Position numbers and translations under genes: made by a program. A DNA stretch of 64,000 nucleotides, from the NCBI GenBank assembly GCA_903813345.2, contig CAIIXF020000009.1, positions 26,884,740 through 26,948,739 on the forward strand. Direction: 5' to 3'. Positions 11,887 to 25,141 of this stretch are shown here, one piece after another. The notes below the pieces were generated by a model. It had not been told where the DNA came from. It saw only the letters and a list, made by a program, of their open reading frames with translations, and did not search any database. The stretch is from Owenia fusiformis (taxonomy: Eukaryota > Annelida > Polychaeta > Sabellida > Oweniidae). Every line of letters begins with the position of its first letter. Positions within the stretch are counted from its first letter, which is position 1.

Positions 11887-14317
11887 TGGTATGCTCATTA
11901 ATCTGGAGAACATATAAGATGATAACATTTATCTATTTGTTCTACTCAATCTATATGTACATGTATCATTTTAAAGAATTCACAAATTTTAGATTATGAA
12001 TGATTTTATTTTTGGTAAAAAGTACATTCATCTGTCAATTATAAATGTTGACCCTAATATTTCTGAGTTTACAAAAACTTCATATAATCAGAGAGTATAA
12101 AGCAATTGACATCCTGTTCTGCAAGAGATCTCCTGATAAGTTCATTTTGTTTGTTCTGCATCAGTAAGAGTAAAAGCGTAATTATATAATCTGTAGCAGG
12201 GTAAGAGAAATTTGATTATATGAAGAATTATTGAATGATCTGTATAATAGCTACCTTAAATTTTTTTTGATTTTTTTTGATTTGTGCTATAAGATAAGAT
12301 AAATTGTATACCTCAAGGGAAACAATTAGCACTGGTCTGTTGTTATAAATTGCAAAGTTCAAAGAAAATGCTAAGGTTTAAGTAATGATCTTCTATAAAT
12401 AGTTTGCCATTTTACATCATTAAGTAACCTGCATATAGTCTTTTTAGAGAGCTGCATCGTCATAAATGGCCGAAGAATTTTCTTGCTTCCAGATGTTTCC
12501 GATTATGCATTGTTCTTTTTTTTATTAATTAGATATATGGGGTATGCATGGAATTTGGACCTTTAGGTTTTTAAACCTTATGCTACTCAGGAGTTCGTTT
12601 TTTGGTACAATTGTTATGACGAACAATGACTTACAAACAAATCATATGTTAGGACAGTTCTTAAAATGGTCCCCCAATAGACGATGTGAGTAGAAAGAAT
12701 CTTGATTTGAATATTCAGAATTCAGTCAAAGTGATGTCATATTTGAGATCTACATTAAAGTACATCTAGAAATATGGTTTCGACTTATCATACTTTGAAA
12801 ATTTAATTATTTGGGAAAATGTGACTTCTAGTTTGGGGTTGATTCCTAATAGACCTCATGTTACAAAATCACAAAAAGTGAAATATGTTTTATTGTATTG
12901 GAAAGATAACATTTTCTTTTACCGGACATATTTTGATTTGCAACATATGGATTATATGAAAATTGAACCACTAGAACAGATGTGATTTAAGTTAAAGGGA
13001 ACTTTCTACTACACCTGCCATGTTATCTGACCCGAACGAGCCACCTGGTGGTGAAACTGGTAACTACCTACTCGCATCTGTATTATTTATGACATTATTT
13101 CAATTATTTCTTATTAAATGCAGTGTATCATAACCAGAAATACCATACTTATGATATTTATAAACAATTTAATATTATAAAAAGGGTTATATAACTTAAT
13201 GAATTCAAATATGTTCAAATTAGTTTTTACATTCTAAAGTCCCTTATCTCCCTTTATTGTATAGAATCGTTAGAAAATTATGCAAATCTTTCACATTTGT
13301 TATAAGAACAATATGTTCATTTATGTAATAGAAGACATTCTTACCGACTTACCGGAGAATAACATTGACCTCTTTAATCATGCTTTTACCTTTTATGATT
13401 GGCTTAAAATCTTTGCTTCGAACTATATCAAAAATGAAGTCAATATATGAAAGCTGGTAAGGATATAGATCGTGTATCTTTATGTTTTTTTAATCTGAAA
13501 GGAAAAAGAATTTAGCAAATGGAATTGCATTCTTGGGTTACCTAGTAAACTCAAGGAGGTTGGAGGAAGGAAATATAACTTTACCTGTTGGTTAAATGTG
13601 AACATGTTTCTTTTGAAAATCAAGTATAGGATAAAAAGAAGCAGAATATACTAGGAATTAAATATTAAGACATGTTGATAAGGCTTTAAATTGCAGTAAT
13701 GTGAGACAGTTAGGGTTTTCATGAATATTTTGTAGGGAATGTAAAATAAGCTAGATAAGTGAATATAATATGTTTATCGCCAAGGTAGATAGCTGGTTAG
13801 ATTCCTTACTATGCATACAGGTGTTCACTCATCAACATCTGCTCTACTCTGTTTTCTGTAAGGTCAAGGATGAATGTTGATTTAGTATGGAGATGGAAAA
13901 AGGGAGGGGGGCTCGAGAAAATTAGGGGAGGCTGGAGGGGGCTATATGTCTTATAAGCATTTGTTTTAATCTCACTATATTCTTTCTATAAGAATATTTT
14001 TATTAAGAAAATATGTAATATACATTGAAAACCCACCTCTTAAGTGCGCTCCCAGATACAACATATTCTGATGAAAGATGCCCCGAATGAGCTGAGGTAG
14101 AATTATGAGATGCAAAATTTGAAGAACTTTGGGGTATTCATTCAGATTAGATCCAGGGATTAGATTTAGATTGTTAGTTTTTATTGTTTTTTATTTATGT
14201 TTAGTTTTGGGGAACCTGCATGGTCCAGAATATTCTTTTCATGTCTATTGATCAAACTCGAGAAAAGTACTTTACTCAATAATTGTTGTTCAGTTGTTTC
14301 TCTTTACCTTGAAGTAT
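11887..14317. other. Gene-free AT-rich stretch
   Basis: No gene, RNA or delimited repeat was recognised. A purine-rich patch (GGGAGGGGGGCTCGAG) lies near 13902-13918. Confidence 0.35.
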
Positions 14318-14400
14318 TATAAACACCCCGACATTTGAACTCGGAATCCTACAAATACTCGGACTTCAGCAAACATGAGGTTTGGGCAAATTAGGTTCAA

Positions 14401-14680
14401 TTCTTATGCCGGGCATAAGAGTAGATCTGTTCTTATGCCCGGCATAAGAGAAGATCTGTTCTTATGCCCGGCATAAGAGAAGATCTGTTCTTATGCCCGG
14501 CATAAGAGAAGATCTGTTCTTATGCCCGGCATAAGAGAAGATCTGTTCTTATGCCCGGCATAAGATTAGATCTGTTCTTATGCCCGGCATAAGAGTAGAT
14601 CTGCTCTTATGCCCGGCATAGGAGTAGATCTGTTCTTTAGTCGGCATATATAGAAGATCTGTCCTTATGCTTTGCAAAAG
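14401..14680. repeat. 29-bp palindromic minisatellite, left arm
   Basis: Nine full units start at 14401 and every 29 bp to 14633, with a decayed tenth. Each holds the near-perfect palindrome CTTATGCCCGGCATAAG followed by a GATCTG spacer. The first unit has GCCGGGC where most have GCCCGGC. The last two units have degraded palindromes. Confidence 0.9.
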
Positions 14681-15240
14681 ATAAACACGCTCACAAATTT
14701 GTTATATATTTTTACCAGTATTGGTCATTATTTCAATGCTCTGATAGATTTTGTACACCAGTACAGCAGTAAATAACAAAGAAATTTTGTATTTATTTAT
14801 AACAGTTCACTTTATATTCATTTGATTTAATCAATATATCACTGTATATGTATTCTTTTGAAGTTAGTATAGATAATTATAATGGTGTTTGAATTTTTCG
14901 TCAATTAATTTATTTTGCTAAGTTGGTTTTGACTTTAATGTATTGTCAGTAGCACTGTGTTATGGAGCTTCAAATGTAATTTCAATTCTCTGTTGACTTG
15001 AAGGATCCATAGATCTGTAGATTTGCAGAGCCTTTACGACAACATTTTACTTGAAGTTGTAATCCAGATGTAACCATCCATAGTAGCCATCCTTAGGTCA
15101 TAGTCATAGGAGGAATTTTAGGCTTATTCATATAAAGTCCCTTTCCAAGTGATTTCCAAATTGATTGAATTAGATGATGTGGAGTCAGGACATCAAATGG
15201 TAGATGTAATCAATGTAATTGACTGTACATAGTACAATAA

Positions 15241-16484
15241 TTGGTATGCACATTGTACATATACATGCACTGTGTAGCCAGTGTGCAGCACAGCAAAAGT
15301 TTCCTTTGTTTATGTTGGTATTACCATTTACCATGGTCCTCAGAATGTAAACACCAATATCGGTCCATCCATGTGAAGAGGGTGTACTAGCCTATTGCCT
15401 ATAGTCGCTACAGTCACAAAGAACAACATGATGATGGAACGGAACAGTTTAGGCCCAGATCTGCAGAGTCGTATGGTGTAGGGAGCCAAGGGGTAAGTAC
15501 ATTTTCAGCAACTGCCTAAATTGCAATACATCTGTTGTGTCTGTAGTGTTGGCACCTTTCTGCTTTTCCAACATTCTGAAAATGACAAACTAATTTTCAG
15601 AAATGTACAATGTAGGCCTAACTTAGATCTAGTCACAAAATGTCTGTTCCTATCCTTGTCATATGAATTCAAAATGAAATTTGTGTTAGGCTATCCTAAT
15701 CTTCATACTGTAACTGTATTACTGAGAGACAGAGACTTAATTTTGTAATTTTGTGCTCCAAAGACAGTCATGAATTTATTTTAAGCTTTGATATTAAATT
15801 GGCATGATTGAGGATTGATTTACAAATTACATTATTTTAAATATTTTCTACTTCTACACAGGCTTATTACTTGTTTGAAATCAAAAACAATCATGAAAAC
15901 ATACCCAGAATTCTGCAACAAATTTGTTCCAAATTACATCAGCCAGTTGATATTTTGCTTCTTCCATTTTTCTGTGCTGTCTGCTAAATATTTTGACCTT
16001 GGTTGCCATGACACATGTTTGTTTATATGTTTGTTTGATGACATCAGATTCTAAGAATTCTCTATCTTGAACTTTCTCTGCTTGTCATATGGTTGGTTGC
16101 CATGACACAAGAAGATTTGTTTACATTGACCTGGCTTTGACCCTGTTTGTTTGATGAGTCATAATTCATAATTCATCAGAAGACATCTAGGCTCACACAC
16201 TGACAGACTGACACACAGCCTTGACAGAAAATCTTTGTTGGAAAAGTGTCCTAGGCAATTGATTTGAATACTTGTAGATCTTTCTTTGGCAGATTGATAT
16301 GTAAGTACATGTATAGATCTATTATTGAAATAATGTTCATATTTTATAAATGCTCAAATAATAATTTTAAATGAAATTCATAGAAAACAGAGAGATGAAA
16401 TGTGAATGTTTCACCATTTTTCCTCAAATGGAACAAGTGACTTGACTGATGATTTCAGATTTGGCTTTGATTTGTCATTTGAGT
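15241..16484. other. Interior of the giant foldback element, no gene recognised
   Basis: A donor-like site (GGGGTAAGTACA) occurs at 15489-15500 after a short frame, but the frame closes in TAG before it and no partner exon was found. CCTTGGTTGCCATGACACA-like words recur at 15998 and 16093, a local duplication. Confidence 0.35.
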
Positions 16485-16823
16485 TACTGTAAAACGGGTA
16501 ATTTTGACACCGGGAAATTTTAGCGATTTTTCAATTTTAGGGGGTTTTAGCGCGGGAAATTTTAGCGAAATCCTTCAGATACTGAAAGAAATATACGATT
16601 TAAAAATATTTATCTTTTTCAAATTACAAACCGGAAGTCGAGCACTGAACGAAAAGCTCCTTAAATACTAGTATTCATGTAGTTTCCCGGGAATTTGCAA
16701 ATTTTAGCGCCCGGTTTATTTTAACCCCGATTTATTTTAGCGAATTGAATTTTTAGCGACACTATAGCGATCGCTAACAATCGCTAACAATTACCCCTCG
16801 CTAACAATAGCCGTTTTACAGTA
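16485..16823. mobile_element. TACTGTAAAACGG-terminus MITE, complete copy
   Basis: Begins TACTGTAAAACGGGTA and ends CCGTTTTACAGTA. The interior is rich in TTTTAGCG and GCGGGAAATTTTAGCG words in both orientations and ends with CGCTAACAATCGCTAACAA. It is 339 bp and non-coding. A longer, right-truncated relative is at 18272-18808. Confidence 0.8.
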
Positions 16824-17213
16824 TTTCTAAATTAGAGATGATGTTCATTAGTTTATTGTGTTCAATACAAATGTGGGTTTATTTCTAGGGGGGAGTAGGT
16901 GGTAAAGCAAGAGTTAATAATTGGTCATATTTAATTTTTTCTTATGTAAATACTTTTTCCTCTAAATTTGAAAGTGTATGTAATGAGTCTACATTAAGAG
17001 AAATGGTCCTATCACCGCATGGGTAGGGGAAATGGTCCTAATTATTGCACAATTGTCCTAAATAGCTAAAATATGCACCCACCATCTTTTAAACCAGTGT
17101 TACGAAAAACAGTTCTAATACCATTACTCCCAATCTTCATGATTTATTCAATTTAAAGGTGTTATAACCAAGCCATGACGCACATTGTAAAGTTTTCCTG
17201 CGTCAATGTGTAT

Positions 17214-17509
17214 CAGTGGCGTAGCGTGGGTATTTTTGAGTGTACGCCACGAGGGAGCGAAGCGAACGATCTTTGAGGGGGGTTTGGGGATGGGTCCTCC
17301 CCCAAGAAAATTTGAAAATGAGATTGCAGTTGAAGCGTTCTGGGGCGTTTCAAAATACGAAATTCCGACGAAATGGACTAATGACATTTAAATTATTGGT
17401 CATTTTATCCATATTTAAAGTGTGAGGCAATTCAATTTAAAAATCAACTTTTCTCTAAATTTTGAGAGTACGCCATGGCGTTTTATGCGTATATGACGCT
17501 ACGCCATTG
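17214..17509. mobile_element. CAGTGGCGTAGCG-terminus MITE
   Basis: Begins CAGTGGCGTAGCG and ends CGCTACGCCATTG, inverted. TGTAT flanks both ends, consistent with a 5-bp target duplication. The interior has GAGGGAGCGAAGCGAACGA and C/G-rich words. About 296 bp, non-autonomous. Confidence 0.75.
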
Positions 17510-17589
17510 TGTATCTATCTGCATGTAACCTTTGGAGACAATGTAAACGCAACTAAATTGATAGACAAATTAGCGATCAAATCAAAAAA

Positions 17590-19370
17590 AAGTTAAGGAC
17601 CGGTCTTTTTCCTCATAGGTTTACATGTTAAACCCCATGTCTGTTTGAACTCTTATTTTCAAAGCCTGAAACGAAAGAAAAATTGATAATGTAAATGGAA
17701 ATGTACCTTGACTCTATTCTCTATATTTCAGAAAATTTTCAATTCAATCTCCGTTTCAATAAGTCAAAAATTGATGTCAAATTTGAGGAATTTAATAAAA
17801 ATGGCAGGACCTTACTTCCTGCGAAAGCTATTTGGATTTTGATATAATAGCTTTCCCACGGAGCATTTGGACAGCTCAATGATCGTGACCTTTGAAATCG
17901 AATTAAGTCGATCCGCGGCTTACTTTTGGTCTCTAACTGTGTCTTACATCAGTATCATCAATCCGTGTAAGTATTGGAGCGCTGGAGTACTTCTTTTTCG
18001 ATCAAGACTTGTAATTGTTAGTCGAGTAAATCGTTTTACTGCCAAATTCCAATATGGCGGTTTCTGCTCGGACATTTTCGTAAATCTCCGGAGGTTGTCC
18101 GAACCTAACTTATTCTCAAAATTCATTTCGTTCGTTGCTATACCCTGATACCTGCACATATTATTTTCTGGTACAAAATAAAGTATGAAGGCATGTGTCA
18201 ATTTCCTTGCTTTTTTCAGGAAAGTATCATTACATTTCCAGCCCGCCTTAATAAATGTTTTACCGTATATATACTGTAAAACGGGTAATTTTGACACCAA
18301 GAAATTTTAGCGATTTTTCAATTTTAGGGGGTTTAAGCGCGGGAAATCTTAGCGAAATGAAGATTAATCTTTAAAAAATAAAATTAGCGAAATGCATTAG
18401 AAGTTTTATCATTTATGGCAGAAGAATGAATAATGGACATGACAGAGGAATTATCAAAATGTAAGACTTCTAACGCACATGGTATTGGTCCAAACTACTG
18501 TAATCTCATCTGACTAATCACAAAATAACGGTAGCATTTAAAATCGTTGATTGGATGGCTATATATATTTATCCTTCAGATATTGAAAGAAACAAACGAT
18601 TTAAAAATATTTACCTTTTTCAAACTACAAACCGGAAGTCGAGCACTGAACGAAAAGCTCCTTAAATACTAGTATTCATGTAGCTTTCTGGGAATTTGCA
18701 ATTTTAGCGCCCGGTTTATTTTAACCCCTGTTTATTTTAACCCCGGTTTATTTTAGCGAATTGAATTTTTAGCGAAACTATAGCGATCGCTAACAATCGC
18801 TAACAATGGGGTAGGTGTAAATTTTTTCCAAACAAATGCGTGATATATACACATATTTTGTACAAAATGCGTGACATAAACATGCAATCGCGTGCAAAGA
18901 CCGAACGGAATGCGTTCGCTTTTTTTCGCCGTTCGGTATTTTACCGTTTCAGAATTTCACAAAAAAAACGATTTTTAAAAATATCAACAAAATGCGTGAT
19001 AACTGATATGCGTGATATTTGATCACACACGCTAAATTGATACGGTAACGTGATTTCTATTTTCCCAGCAAATGCATGACAATCACGCCTAATGCGTGAA
19101 GGTTGACAGGGCAGTTAACCCACCATTTCTCTATAGTTAACATGGGTTCTTCCATTTTTAAAAATTCTTCAACTTTGACATCAATTTTTGACATATTGTA
19201 ATTGAGAGATTAAATTGAAATTTCCTGAAATACAGTATAGAAAATAGAGTCGAGGTACATATCCATTTACAATATCAGTTTTTCTTTCGTTTCCGGCTTA
19301 GAAAATTGAGTTTTAAGATACATTGGGTTTAACATGTAAAGTTGTAAACCTATGAGAAAATGAAGTAAGA
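17590..19370. repeat. Inverted repeat pair enclosing the second TACTGT MITE
   Basis: About 17590-17810 (CCTCATAGGTTTACATG, GAAAGAAAAATTGATAATG, GTCAAAAATTGATGTCAAA) matches 19150-19370 in reverse orientation with moderate divergence. Between the arms lie the sequence with AATATGGCGGTTTCTG, the MITE copy at 18272 and AATGCGTGATA-type repeats near 18836-19095. This looks like an older foldback-type element that has since been invaded. Confidence 0.55.
18272..18808. mobile_element. TACTGTAAAACGG-terminus MITE, right-truncated copy
   Basis: It starts as the copy at 16485 and matches it in blocks, but about 215 bp of extra sequence sits between GCGAAAT and CCTTCAGATA (about 18359-18575). It stops after CGCTAACAATCGCTAACAATG without the right terminal repeat. 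Confidence 0.65.
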
Positions 19371-19439
19371 CACAATAAGTTAAATATATATCATTTTGAA
19401 GGGCTACACCCATACTTTATGTTTTTTGTAAAAAATGTG

Positions 19440-20512
19440 AATATGCAAATGAGATGTGTCATTGTGACGTCATAATTCAAGATGGCACAATTGAATTTTT
19501 TACAAAGTGTAATTTTTTATTGAGACTTCCATTTAAAAATCTGTATTGACAGAATTATAGGTCTTTTTTATATGCTGATTTCAGAGGTATGTGCACCATA
19601 TGGCATAACTCCTACAAATAATTTTTTAGATCATCGATACCAATTTTTCGTGGCCTCTCCAGCTTGGGACTGCTGTAACTTTGTAAATACTTCAGTACTT
19701 AACGAAAATTCATGAACTTTTTTTAAAATGTTTGTACAGGCTTCAAGATTACAGAAATTGATAAATCATGTATTTTTATCAGGGGTCCCTTAGAGACCCT
19801 TAATAAAAAAATCGTCACTCCTGTGAAATTTTGCTTTATTGTTTTTCTAAGGGGTCTCCAGGGGTCCCATTTTGATAAAACTGCAAGAATAATGCATTTT
19901 CTAAAAGTATGGACCAGTAGTAACATCAAAAGGTTGTTTTAATCTGACAATGCCCTGCAAATTTATAGGTACTTGTATCTATTGCGAAAAACGATAAAAT
20001 CCCATGTTACAACACCATAGGGATTTTCCGGGAATGTTCAGTCTCGGAAAATTGCTCATCAGATTTCCTCTAAATTCGCACACATGATAGAGGATATCAA
20101 GTTCTAGAGCTGAATAACGTTTGGGCGGCCATCTTGTTTTCTGGCGGCCATTTTGAAGGTTTTTCGGAAAATCTTTACATCGCCATTTCAGGAAAACCAC
20201 TCAGTGGATTTTCTCCAATTTCGCACACATGATAGAGGCAACAGCATATTAAATTTGAACCAAATCCATCCACTAGTATTTGAATTATCAAAGATTTTTT
20301 TTTTCTTCGATAAATGGCTGCCATTTTGAATTAAGCGGCCATATTGATTCTCGAGCAAAGGTCCTACACCCATAAGGCATCAGCCTATAAAATTTGATTA
20401 AAATCCATTGAACCGGTATTTGAGTTATTGCCCGGACACACATACGGACGGACGAATGGACGGCTTTTCTATATCCCCCTCGAACTTCGTTCAGTGGGAT
20501 AATTATACTGAA
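19440..20512 (+). repeat. Dispersed repeat ending in GACGGACGAATGGACGG
   Basis: The stretch has repeated GGCCATTTTGAA / GGCCATATTG words, two TCGCACACATGATAGAGG motifs (20078 and 20221), and ends CATACGGACGGACGAATGGA then a CCCCCTCGAACTTCGTTC motif. Such GGACGGAC tails are common at the ends of invertebrate interspersed repeats. That comparison is from general knowledge; no family is assigned. Confidence 0.45.
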
Positions 20513-20815
20513 TCTACAGTATTACTTTTATTGTTTAAATACAAATAAGAAGTACAATATAATATCTCATAATAAATAATGGTTCAGTATAGTCTATACG
20601 AGGGTATATCATAAAGTTCTCGTAATATCTCTCTTAATTTTTTATTTTTCAATTATTCTAATGTATTTTTCACAGAATGTCTGAATGTGTAGTATAGAAT
20701 GGTGTATTTATGTATCAAAAAATATTTGGTATATTATTTAAGAAATTGTTGCCATAGTAACCAGAAATCTAGGCACCCGGGGCAAATAAAAAATCCTGCA
20801 AGAATAGCCCCTAAC

Positions 20816-20852
20816 CATGGGCTTTCAATTCTAGTTGAAAGCCCATGCCCTA
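20816..20852. repeat. Short hairpin CATGGGCTTTCAA
   Basis: CCATGGGCTTTCAATTCTAG is followed at once by its reverse complement TTGAAAGCCCATG. The same word pair occurs at 48269-48297 and a single copy near 30860, so it is a dispersed short inverted repeat. Confidence 0.6.
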
Positions 20853-21126
20853 ACTAGCATAAGTTATCAAATAAACTATGAAACTATTCTAATACTGAAA
20901 TTATTCTTGACTGTTTTGAACAATTATAATATAATGGTCATGTGAATTGTGTGATCTCATAATGGATAATTGTAATGCTTCATTAGAAGTGATGTTAGAC
21001 ACTACAACCGTTTTATCAAATATTCCAAGGAAAGTCAATTTTCCCCCTGTAGTCCGCGACCGCACCCCCTCTGACACCCCCCAAAAAAATTTTGGAAAAA
21101 AAGAAAGCACCAAATGATCTTAAAAT

Positions 21127-21968
21127 TGTAAAAATGGACTGTAACAAATACCCAGATTTATTGCTTTCTAAAAGAAATAATTTTTTGATATCACTTTTTA
21201 TGCCCAGCATAAAAAGTGATGTCCCATTTTATGCTGGCATAAAAAGTGATATCCCATTTTATGCTTGCATAAAAAGTGATGTCCCATTTTATGCTGAGCA
21301 TAAAAGAGATACCCCATTTCTCTGCTGGTATTATTTAGGAAGTGATGTTTAATGGTAGTTCAAGATTTAAGACCCATCATTCTGGCACAGATTGCTGAAC
21401 TAATGTTAGTTAAGAATTCCTAATAGAATTAAGAATTATTAGCTGAAACAGTTGTTTTGCCCTGGCAAACAATTTTCCAACTTGTGTTTCAACTTCATTT
21501 CTGTCTATTTGTAGACAGTCTGTGATGTCATCAACAATCATCACAATGGAAACAAGATAATTCATGATGACATCACAAAGCATCTCTGTCATAGATAGAA
21601 CTCTGCCACATTTCTTAGAAATCAAACTACTATGTGACATCATAGATAATCTCACTGTCACAGATAGAATTCAACTGATTCCCATTGTGAAGATTGATGA
21701 TGACATCACAGACTGTAAACACATATAGACAGAAATGAATTTCAAATGCGTATTGGGATATTGTTTGCTAGGGCCAACACAACAGTTTCAGCTATTAATT
21801 CTTAATTCTATTAGGAATTTTTAACTAACATTAGTTCAGCAGTCTATGTCAGAATGATGGGTCTTAAATCTTGAACTACCTTTAAACATCACTTCCTAAA
21901 TAATACCAGCAGATTACTCTTTTTAAAAACCAACAAATCCGGGTATTTGTTATACAGTCCATTTTTAT
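21127..21968. mobile_element. Small foldback element, almost entirely one hairpin
   Basis: AATGGACTGTAACAAATACC at the left pairs with its complement near 21938-21960. The pairing continues through GGAAGTGATGTTTAA, CTAATGTTAGTTAAGAATTC and CAGTCTGTGATGTCATCA to a centre near 21560-21620, giving arms of about 400 bp. The left arm holds four units of 30 bp (about 21197-21315) with the palindrome TTTTATGC..GCATAAAA. The right arm has lost this array. No coding capacity. Confidence 0.75.
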
Positions 21969-22058
21969 ATAATCCACTATTTAGGGAAGTAGGCCATCCC
22001 TCACACCCCCACAAAACAATTGAAAAGTTCTGAATTTATTTTATGTATTGTCTCAGAC

Positions 22059-22363
22059 CAAGGAGGATTGGCTCCCAGGATCAAAACTCGATATTTTCCA
22101 ACAATGAAAACGTCGAAATGTCGTTATTTTCTGAAATTAAAACCGACTATAAATTCAAAATAAACAGTTCAAAAGATTCGAACCAATATCTCGATCGTTT
22201 CTTGTGAGTTTTGGAATTTTTCGTTTGGAAATAAGACCAAAATTCACGATTTAAATGTTGAAGTGAACAAAATGGCGGCTGTTTGAATTCGAATTTTGTA
22301 TTACGACATACCCATATATGGGACAGAATATCGGTGGTGCACTCTGGGAGCCAATCCTCCTTG
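22059..22363. mobile_element. 305-bp MITE with 9-bp target duplication
   Basis: Terminal inverted repeats CAAGGAGGATTGGCTCCCAG and CTGGGAGCCAATCCTCCTTG are perfect over 20 bp. GTCTCAGAC occurs immediately before (22050-22058) and after (22364-22372). The neighbouring tandem unit has the uninterrupted site TATTGTCTCAGACACTTTT near 22650. A 9-bp duplication is typical of Mutator-like elements, so that class is inferred. Non-autonomous. Confidence 0.85.
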
Positions 22364-23480
22364 GTCTCAGACACTTTAAAAGTGCCCAGACATCATCAAA
22401 TAGCTCCTTGATATAGTCAATGTTTCTGGGGGACTAATACTTGCTCCCCCTCTGTCATCCTCACCCCACCTCCCCCTCGGACACCCCCCCCCCTAAAAAA
22501 AAATTTCATCTTTTTTATTGACTCATACACTTTGAAAGTGTCCAGAAAGCACCAAATAGCATCTTAAAATTGTATAATTTTCTAGGGGGAGTGGGCCACC
22601 CCTCACACCCCCACAAAACAAATGAAAAGTTCTGAATTTATTTTATGTATTGTCTCAGACACTTTTAAAGTGCCCAGACATCATCAAATAGCTCCTTGAT
22701 ATAGTCAATGTTTCTGGGGAACTAACACTTGCTCCCCTTCTGTCATTCTCATCCCACATCCCCCTCGCCCCCCCCCCCCCCCCCCCCCCCTTGGACACCC
22801 CCCCCCTCCCCAGAAAGCACCAAATAGCATCTTAAAATTGTTGAATTTTCTAAGGAAGTAGGCCAACCCTCACATCCCCCACAAAACAATTGACAAAAAT
22901 TTTGAATTTATTTCATGTATTGTCTCAAGACACATCTTAGGTGCCCAGACTTCATCAAATAGCACCTTATATGGTCAATGTTTCTGGGGACAGATATGGG
23001 GGACAAACACTTGCTCCCCCCTCTGGCAGCCAAACCCTACCTCCCGCTTTGGCACCCCAGCCCACTTTGACATCCCCAAGATTTGAAAAAATTATGATTG
23101 TTGTTCATTTTTTTATTGACTCATACACTTTAAAAGTGCCCAGAAAGCACCAAATATCATCTTAAAATTGTAAAATCTTCTAGGAGAGTTGGGCACCCAT
23201 CACCCTCACCCTTTTATCCTCTTTGACACCCCTTTGATTAATATACTTTGAAAGTGCACACTCACACCCCCCCCCCCACAAAACAATTGGGAATGTTTTG
23301 AAGTTGCATTTGTTAATGTTAAACACTTTAAAAGTGCTCAGAAATCACCAAGTGACATAATGAAATCATAAATAATTCTGACACCGCATCCCAAAAACTA
23401 AAGCATTAATTTACTCAAACACATTAAAAGTGCTCAGAATTAACCAGACAGCATTGGATTAGTAAAATTTTCCTGTGCTG

Positions 23481-24589
23481 CCCACTCGCTCCTCTAAAAA
23501 GAAAATTATTAAAAATCTGAATTTCTTCTAATTGATTCTATTGCCTTCTAGCACACCCTCCCTATTCCAATGTTTCTCCTAATTGCTCATACAATATTTA
23601 GTCTAAAAACAATATGAAAACAATAAAATACTACAAAATAGGCTGAGTGGCGTTAATATAAAGAGTAACTGACCCCCCCCTGACTTACGCGATTTGATTT
23701 ACGCGGAAAAATGACAATTTTATTTTCTCTTTATTAAAAATCGCAACCACTTGGAGAAAAGTGTCTTACGGGCCTGTAGTTTATCTTAAATATGTTTAGA
23801 CCACAGGCACAAATAGGGGGATAATTTTGTTGATATCTTTGCAACATATTTGCTTTAGAACATCTTTAATATGAGCAAAGGATTTTTCGAACTTAACTTA
23901 CTTTTTTATGAGTATCATGCGGGGCCTGGATATATACCGTGATAAGAAAATGAGAAAAATATTGACAATTTTGCCACCTGAGTGAATATCACTTTTATTA
24001 TCTGACATCACACATTTTTGAGAATGCCTTAAGAGTAAATGTATGGTTTGAGTGATTATGTCAATATAATGAACTTTTCTTATTTTTCAGTGTTTGCTGA
24101 AGATGTTCCCTGTTGTGCAAGTACCTGTACAAATCATGACATTACCACACAATCAACTAAAATGACATTGGAACTCCGCCATCAGCTAGGCCTATTGTGA
24201 ATGTGGCTAAGAAGAACAGCAAACATTGACTGTGTTGACTTATTTAACCAGGCTAAATTAACTTGCCCTGCAAAGTTCCTGATAAAAATACATGTGTGAA
24301 TTAGAAGACCCAGCCAAGATAATGAATATATGAAAATACAATGTACCCCAGAAGCGTCTCATCTTCAAATCTCACAATGTCCATGAAGTGATTATCCTCT
24401 CGGCTATTTGTGACAAAATGATGCAGTAATGGAATCAGAGCCTTATTATTCAATGCTGATATCAAGAAACCCAAGTAACTGTGACTATGCTCTAAATGGC
24501 AAAGAAACAGTAACAGCAGATGAAGAATAAAAATCAGTGACGCAACAAACACTGTTGACTATGATTATGAATGTTAACACAACTGTAAT
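23481..24589. other. Interior of the giant foldback element, no gene recognised
   Basis: No exon, RNA or repeat boundary was recognised. The short frame at 24301-24552 (minus) has no domain. Confidence 0.35.
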
Positions 24590-25141
24590 CAGTCAAATGA
24601 AACTTTATACATTGTGATACAAGACTATAACTCCATCTCATCCAATCAATTTGTCATAGCGAAAATCCCTAGTAAGGGATTTTACATGAAAAAGCCAAAC
24701 CCTAAAATCCTTCATGATTCATATGACTATGAGCTAAGGATGGCTACTACATCAGAGTATTGAAATGACAATTGAAACTCCTTATAATACAGTAAATAAT
24801 ACTAGACTATTGGGATTCAAGTCAAAACCACCTTGACAAAAAATTCAAACACCAAATAAAATAACTTCAGCAGTTAGTATTACAGTAATATATTAATAAA
24901 ATTAAATACATGAAGTATTATTTGAATATAACATGAACTATTATAAATAAATACAATGTTTCTTTGTTATTTACTGCTGTGCTGGTGTACAAAATCTATC
25001 AGAGCATTGAAGTAATGAACAATACTGGTAAAAAATTGACATAATTTTCCCTCTATTTTCATTCCTGTTATGATGATATTTGTAACAAATTTGTGGCTGC
25101 GTATACTTGAAGTGAACAAATCTACTCTCATTGTCTTTTGC

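Larger units (their letters stand above)
21040..23480. repeat. C-rich degenerate tandem repeat block
   Basis: Units of roughly 250-300 bp contain TTTTCTAGGG, CACCCCCACAAAACAA, TTTATGTATTGTCTCAGAC, ACTTTAAAAGTGCCCAGA, ATCAAATAGC and GTCAATGTTTCTGGGG in fixed order, with C tracts up to about 26 nt (22763-22790). At least four copies are seen after 21960. The block is interrupted by the elements at 21127-21968 and 22059-22363. It is non-coding and likely hard to assemble. Confidence 0.7.

Noticed and set aside
14401-14680. Regularly spaced palindromic repeats resembling a CRISPR array
   Set aside because: There are no unique spacers: the whole 29-bp unit repeats, the array has a mirrored partner at 25142-25446, and the genome is eukaryotic.
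15428-15500. Possible first channel exon (MMMERNSLGPDLQSRMV) before a GTAAGTAC donor
   Set aside because: The frame ends in TAG before the donor and has no resemblance to a Slo N-terminus.
22763-22810. C tract of about 26 nt as a possible regulatory i-motif or G-quadruplex
   Set aside because: It sits in a degenerate C-rich tandem repeat with no gene nearby, and tract length may be affected by sequencing error.
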